DNA of 64,000 nucleotides from Heliopora coerulea (Eukaryota > Cnidaria > Anthozoa > Scleralcyonacea > Helioporidae), in assembly GCA_030142905.1 (NCBI GenBank), contig JASJOG010000017.1:186001-250000 (forward strand), in the 5' to 3' direction. The first letter of the stretch is position 1. Each line of letters starts with the position of its first letter. The notes under the pieces are model-generated. The model was given only the letters and a program-made list of their open reading frames with translations. It did not search any database and had not been told where the DNA came from. The position numbers and the translations under genes were made by a program. This document shows positions 23,001 to 29,000 of the stretch, in pieces.

Positions 23001-26000
23001 AAAACTTTTTTCCAACATTTAATTTACTGAATATTTCTTCAGCTGTGGGAAGTGAATACTCAGGCACATCCAAGACTGGGTTGATCGTGACTTTGTAATC
23101 TCCACAAATACGAACGGTCTTGTCTGGTTTCAACACGGGTACTATGGGTGTAGCCCAGTCAGAACTTGATACTTTCTCTAACACTCCTTCTTTTTCCAAT
23201 CGATGCAGCTCATCTGCAATTTTATCTTTCAATGCGAATGGTACAGGCCTTGGCTTAAAGAACTTTGGTTGACACTCTTGCATGACTTTAAGACTTGCTG
23301 TTATTCCTTTTACTGTTCCTAGGTTACCCTTAAACACAGAGTATGATTTCGACAACTCTTTAGCATTCAGACTGGCTGCTTGGGTGGTATAACGAATAGC
23401 CTTCCAATTTAACTTGAGGCAGTTCAACCAGTTCCTTCCAAACAATGCTGGTCCCCTCCCTTTTACCACTAACAGGGGTAACTTTGCCTTCTGTGATTCA
23501 TATTGAACCTCAACTGTTGCTTCACCAAATACTGGTACAGTCTCTCCAGTATAAGTTTTCAAAATCACTGAGGGATTCTTCAAAGGTGTAACTTTTTTAA
23601 ATTTATTATTGTAAAGAGACTCTGAAATTATTGATAGTGAAGCTCCTGTGTCCAACTCCATTGGTATTGGCTGGTTATTAATCTTTATCTGGAGCATGAT
23701 TTCCTTTCTTTCATCAGATTTTATGGTATAAATAGGCCATTCTTCAATAATCTCTTCTTCAGAATCCTTACTGAGCTCAGTACACCTCCCCTTTACTAAT
23801 TTGTTAACTTTGGAAGATTTCTTCTTAATCCTCCCTTCCTTTCTTGGGGATTTTCCCGTTTTTTCTTTAGGCTTATCAGATTCATCCTTTTGATTATTAG
23901 GTTTGCCTCGTTGTTTGTTTGGGCACATCTTACTCAAGTGTCCCAAATTATGGCAAGTGTGACATTGACTTTTCTTATGGAAGCACGAATCAGCACTATG
24001 GTTAGATTTACCACACCGAAAACAGTGAAATGATATTTTGTTGGTCCTTTCCGTAACATCACCGGAAAGCTTGTGCGCCTCTCTCGCTGCCATCTCCATA
24101 CTTAACGCGATGTCAACTGCTTTCTTTAGCGTTAGGTCAGCCTCAGATAACAACTTTCGTTGGATTATCACTGAGGATAGCCCACAGACAAATCGATCAC
24201 GTAATGCATCATCCAAGAAAACAGCAAATTGGCAATGTTCACTAAGCTTACGTAATTCTGTCAAATACTGGCTTACCGTCTCTGAATCTTTCTGCTTCCT
24301 TTGGTGGAATTTAAAGCGTTCGGCTATCACCAATGGCTTCGGCTTCAAATGATTTCGAATCAACGTTTTAAGTTCAGTATACGTCTTCTCGCTTGGCTTA
24401 GCAGGGCTAACTAGGTTACGAACTAATCCATAGGTCTTATGACCACATACTGTTAACAGGATAGCTCTTTTCTTTTCTTCGTCTTCTACATCATTTGCTA
24501 CGAAGTAGTGCTCTAGTCGCTCCATATATTCGTCCCAATTCTGGTCTGTATAAATATCGAATTCTTCAATCTTTCCAAATACTGCAGCCATTTGACGTGT
24601 TTCTTTTAGTAGTTTACAATGTCAGGTGTCGTAATCCGATTCTCGTCGCCACTGTTGTGTTTGGACCGAGTAATATAACAAAATACACCACTACTAAATG
24701 ATTTATTCATCACAACACAAGAAACAGGCGGGAAGACAAAACTGTCCTCAACAAAACCGGAACCACGCGGTCTCCGGAAGTTGTATTACCGGAAGTAAAC
24801 ACTACAAGTTTCATCTTGCTTTTACGTGGAGATTTTGTGACCCTTCTAGGAGGGCTGAATCTACAGTTCATCCAGTTGTTTATCCCAAAATCAAAATTTT
24901 ACTAATTTTTCCATAAACCTTAGTTTGTGGCGGCCTTACCATATATCTAAAAGTTTTCTATATATCGGCAAAAGTTTGGTTCCACGAACACTAAGTGAAA
25001 GAACTTTGGGCATTATTTTTAAAACAGTATTTTTTTAAAGAAAGAAAATGTTGTCCAAGCTTATTTTGACAGTTGAGTTTCATTTTCAGTTGCCAGTTTC
25101 AAACATCAAAGCGCCCGCAGCTCACATGTGTGAACTCTTCGTTTCGTTCAAAAGCTTTTGTCACTTTTCGTCTCATTCTTATCGGTGCCTTTCAGCATAT
25201 TGTACTCTTGCTTCTGTCTTTTTCTTTCTCACCGCTTTTATAATCGCCTTCATTCGTTTTCTTGTTCTTTTTAAGCGTGAATTCCTCGTGTAAAAAGCAC
25301 TTTTGTCTGTAAACGTTGTCTAACAATTTCATTTCGTCTATTATGACTACCTAGGAACCTTGATACTTGATACTTGGTACCTATCTACACATATACAAAA
25401 TTAAAAATACACACTTATACACATAAACACTAATACACATAGGTAAACATACACACACACAGATTCACACACATACACACAAATAAATAAACAGAGGTAT
25501 GCACTGAGAAATTTTGATCGCTTGGTTACTTCATATGTAAATGGTCTCCAGGCGAATTGATCTAACTAATCTTGCCCGCTTGGGCGAGGTTTTTAAAACG
25601 CTCTGTCACCAATTATGGCCACCTATTTTTTGCAAAAGTTTAGCTTTCAAAGCTGCATCTACCATACGAAATAATTCATTCAGCTGTTCTGTGTATGTTA
25701 CTGACTTAGTAATGAAACGTTAATATTATATGTTTTTACACCATAATGTCTCCGTTACGATTTTGTCGATAACGAGACTCAGATTGTTTTATTCGTCTGG
25801 CTCCTTGTTATCAATGATGTAATATTTATGATTTCAATGGAAGAAAGAAAACTGCACTGGACTTTGCCATACTGTTTTAGTCCAAGATACGTTGGTATCT
25901 TAACTTGGATTTTAAGGTTGCCGAGTAAAGGTAGTTTGGTTTGACTGCCCACATAGGTACAGTATCTAGAAAACCAAAGAAAAATCTCAGAAATCTCTAT

Positions 26001-29000
26001 TCTTTTTAGATTTTTTTTAACTCTCGAAGGAGATGTACTTACTCTGTTGAATCGGTGGACTCAATGCAATACTCGTTTCACACCTGCATTTAATTATACA
26101 TAAGATTAACATTATGTTTAATGAAGACCAATGTGGATACGTATTTTTGTTTTATTTTCATGGTTGACAGTCGAACAGTAGTGCCAAATAAATGTGGTGC
26201 AAGACTGCTCGTTATGACCTTATTTACATTGCTATTTGCTTGTCCATCATTACTTAAATAAACGTCAAAGTATATTTCGTTATGTATCTGATTCTAATTA
26301 CATTAAAAAGGTGTTTGTCAAATCTCTGAAACAATATGAAAAACAACTAAATTCAATTTTTATATCCCTTTTTTAATTTATGTCAGATACGTCAGGCATA
26401 CACGGGTTATTTGACTTCCTTGAGTTGTTTTCCTTTACAACAAATATATTCGTATGGAAAAGATGCTTACTGATCCAATATGCGTGACTTTCGCTGAGTA
26501 GCAAATCGATAATATCATCATTCCTTATCTTTTTGATGTAAAAGTTCGGCTTTTCTGCAAGTCATCTTTCCCCACCACCCACAACTTTCGAGTAAACCTT
26601 TCCAGCCTTGATGACAAATTAATAAATTTCCGCAGCTGTCGTGAGCATGACAGTTAATCTGACATTCAAATGACATTCAAACCTTTGAATCTGAAAAGGT
26701 CCAACACATTTCGGTGAGTAAAGCCGCGAAATTTTAAAAGAAATAGCATGTCTGGGATTAGTGAAGAAGAGCCACCATCTTGAGGCTGAACATTTGCGGC
26801 AATACTTTTGCATCCCTTGAAGATGGTTAGAAAAACCTTCAGAAAGGGTCAAAAAGTAACTTATCACTGGCCAGTCCTGGGTGCTGGACACTGTTCTGAT
26901 TTTGCCCCGAACAGCGTGCACGGACGCTCGTTTCTGACACGTGAACACCTACAGATAAGCTCCCGAAGATTTTTCGGGTATTGGCTTAAACATAAACTTT
27001 GAAAGAGTGCTTTTTGGTGGCCATTTAATTGAAAGAGAAATGTGGCCCGTATGCTTTAATGTACAAGTTCAGGAACAAGCTTCAACATTTTTCAATACAG
27101 ATCCTATTCAATGCGTTTAACCAGGGTTCGAAATTAACGGTTGTCCGCTTGTCCCGGACAACCAAAATTAAGCAGGGACAACCAGATTGTATAGAATGGT
27201 TGCCCCTTGGACAACCAATGTAGGCTGTGGCATTGCACGAATCTCTGACACTGTAGCAGTTGGCCAGGACGTAATATCAAAGTTTTTTTGTCTTTGTAGA
27301 GTGAATAAAAACTAAAACTAACTAAAAATGGGTAAATGCAAGTTTCACAACCTGGGACTTTCAGACAACACTTCTTTGATAAGTTTGATTCCCCCGAGTC
27401 TTTTTGGATTAACTGACTGACGTCACGTGACTGACGAGAGCCTGCAGTGCTTTTAGGAGCGGACACGCATTGTATTTGCTGCCAAATTGCTAGTTGTCGT
27501 TGAACAAAATAACAGAGGTGGTTTATTTAATTTGATTATATGAGCCTTTTTCGGTATTTCGGTCGGAAAAAGACAAATCGAAATAACAACTCAGAGAACC
27601 TTTGTGGAACAAGCAAAGACAATGAAGGTAATTTAACAGGAACAACAGAACAGCAACTGCCCGAAGAAAGCTCGAAGAAACGACTTCGCGCGTTTCAAGA
27701 TTCATGGACGTCTGGGTGACCGTGGCTGGAATTTGATGAAAAACAAACCTCTATGTTTTGTAAATATTGCAGGCAGTTTGCTAAGGATAAATCTCTGTTT
27801 GGAAGCAAAACGGGAAACAACAGTTTTCGTCTAGATGGCATCGAGAAACATGAAAAAAGTGACGGACATAAAACTGCCAAATTGGCTCACAATGCTAGCG
27901 TTTCTCAACCTGGAACTGCACCAATGGAAGCATGTCTAATTAATATGGAAAAAGAAACTGTTACTCGCCTAGTAAAACTCTTTCATACAGTCTACTACTT
28001 GGTTAAGGCAGAACGACCTTTCAGAGATTTTGTCGGTCTCCGCGACCTTCAAGAAAGGAATGGTGTGAACAGTGGTAAGAGCTATGAGAATGATAAACAG
28101 GCTGCCACATTTACACACTTTATAGCTGAAACTGCGAAGGAAGACTTTGCTAATAAGCTTCGGCAAGCTAGAATGTTCTCTGTCCTCAATGATTCATCAA
28201 CAGATGTGTCTGTTACTGATGAAGAACTGGTATACGTTAGATATCTAGAAGATGGTAGACCAGTAACTAAGTTCTTATCTATTCAAGCATTGGCTAAGTC
28301 AGATGCACACGGCATTGTTGTAGCAATTGATAAGGCTTTTCTAGATGAGACAGACATGCAACCAGATGAATGGCGTATGAAAACTGTCGGAATGAGCACA
28401 GACGGTGCTGCAGTGATGGTTGGTGTCAGAAGTGGAGTAGTAACTAGGATTAAAGCTGATGTACCACATTTGCTTTCGGTGCAATGTGTTGCACATCGAT
28501 TAGAACTTGGCATAAGAGATACCATTAACCAAGTAGCCTACTTTAAAAAGGTGGATGGCCTCCTTTCATCCATTTACAAGTTCTACAGTAATTCACCCCT
28601 TAACTGGTACAACCTGAAGGAAACTGGGGCAGCTTTCAATATCAAAGTCTTGAAACCACCAAATGTTACGGGAACGCGGTGGACACCCTATTACGAGCGA
28701 GCAGCAAAAGCAATCAAACAGAATTGGCCTTGTCTTCTAGCCCATCTTGACTCTGTCTCAGCTAATGGTCAATCAGGTGATGCCAAAGCAAAAGCTACAG
28801 GCTTGGCAAGGCTCCTCAGGTCATTCGAATTTGTTTACTTTTTTCAGTTCTTTCTGGATATTTGTAAGATTTTGGCTAGGATGTCAATCCAGCTTCTGGC
28901 TAACGATGCAGCATTGGAAAATGTGTCCACTTGTCTTGCTTGAAGTTTGTGTGCCTTCCATTCCTTGCTTACCACACCAGGAAGCAATGAAGCTGCATTT

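Larger units (their letters stand above)
13058..24806 (-). mobile_element. Ty3/Gypsy LTR retrotransposon split by nested insertions
   Basis: Two 151-bp LTRs (13058-13208 and 24656-24806), nearly identical, flank a Gag-Pol order that runs continuously on the minus strand once the insertions are discounted: Gag, protease and start of RT at 24591-22972, the rest of RT from 16912, then RNase H, integrase and a C-terminal tail ending at 13358. Two insertions interrupt it: 13448-14605 (piggyBac type at TTAA) and 16913-22970. About 4.5 kb belongs to the Gypsy copy itself. No clean target duplication is seen at the outer edges. It is dead: split, with a stop and a frameshift in pol. Confidence 0.9.

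Noticed and set aside
13058..24806. Two separate Gypsy elements, one at 13-17 kb and one at 22-25 kb
   Set aside because: One LTR at each outer end, none between, and the RT breaks and resumes at adjoining codons, so it is one split copy.
26619..27002. Overlapping frames on both strands in vWA intron 2
   Set aside because: Neither shows a recognisable domain; both have the look of chance frames in a GC-richer patch.
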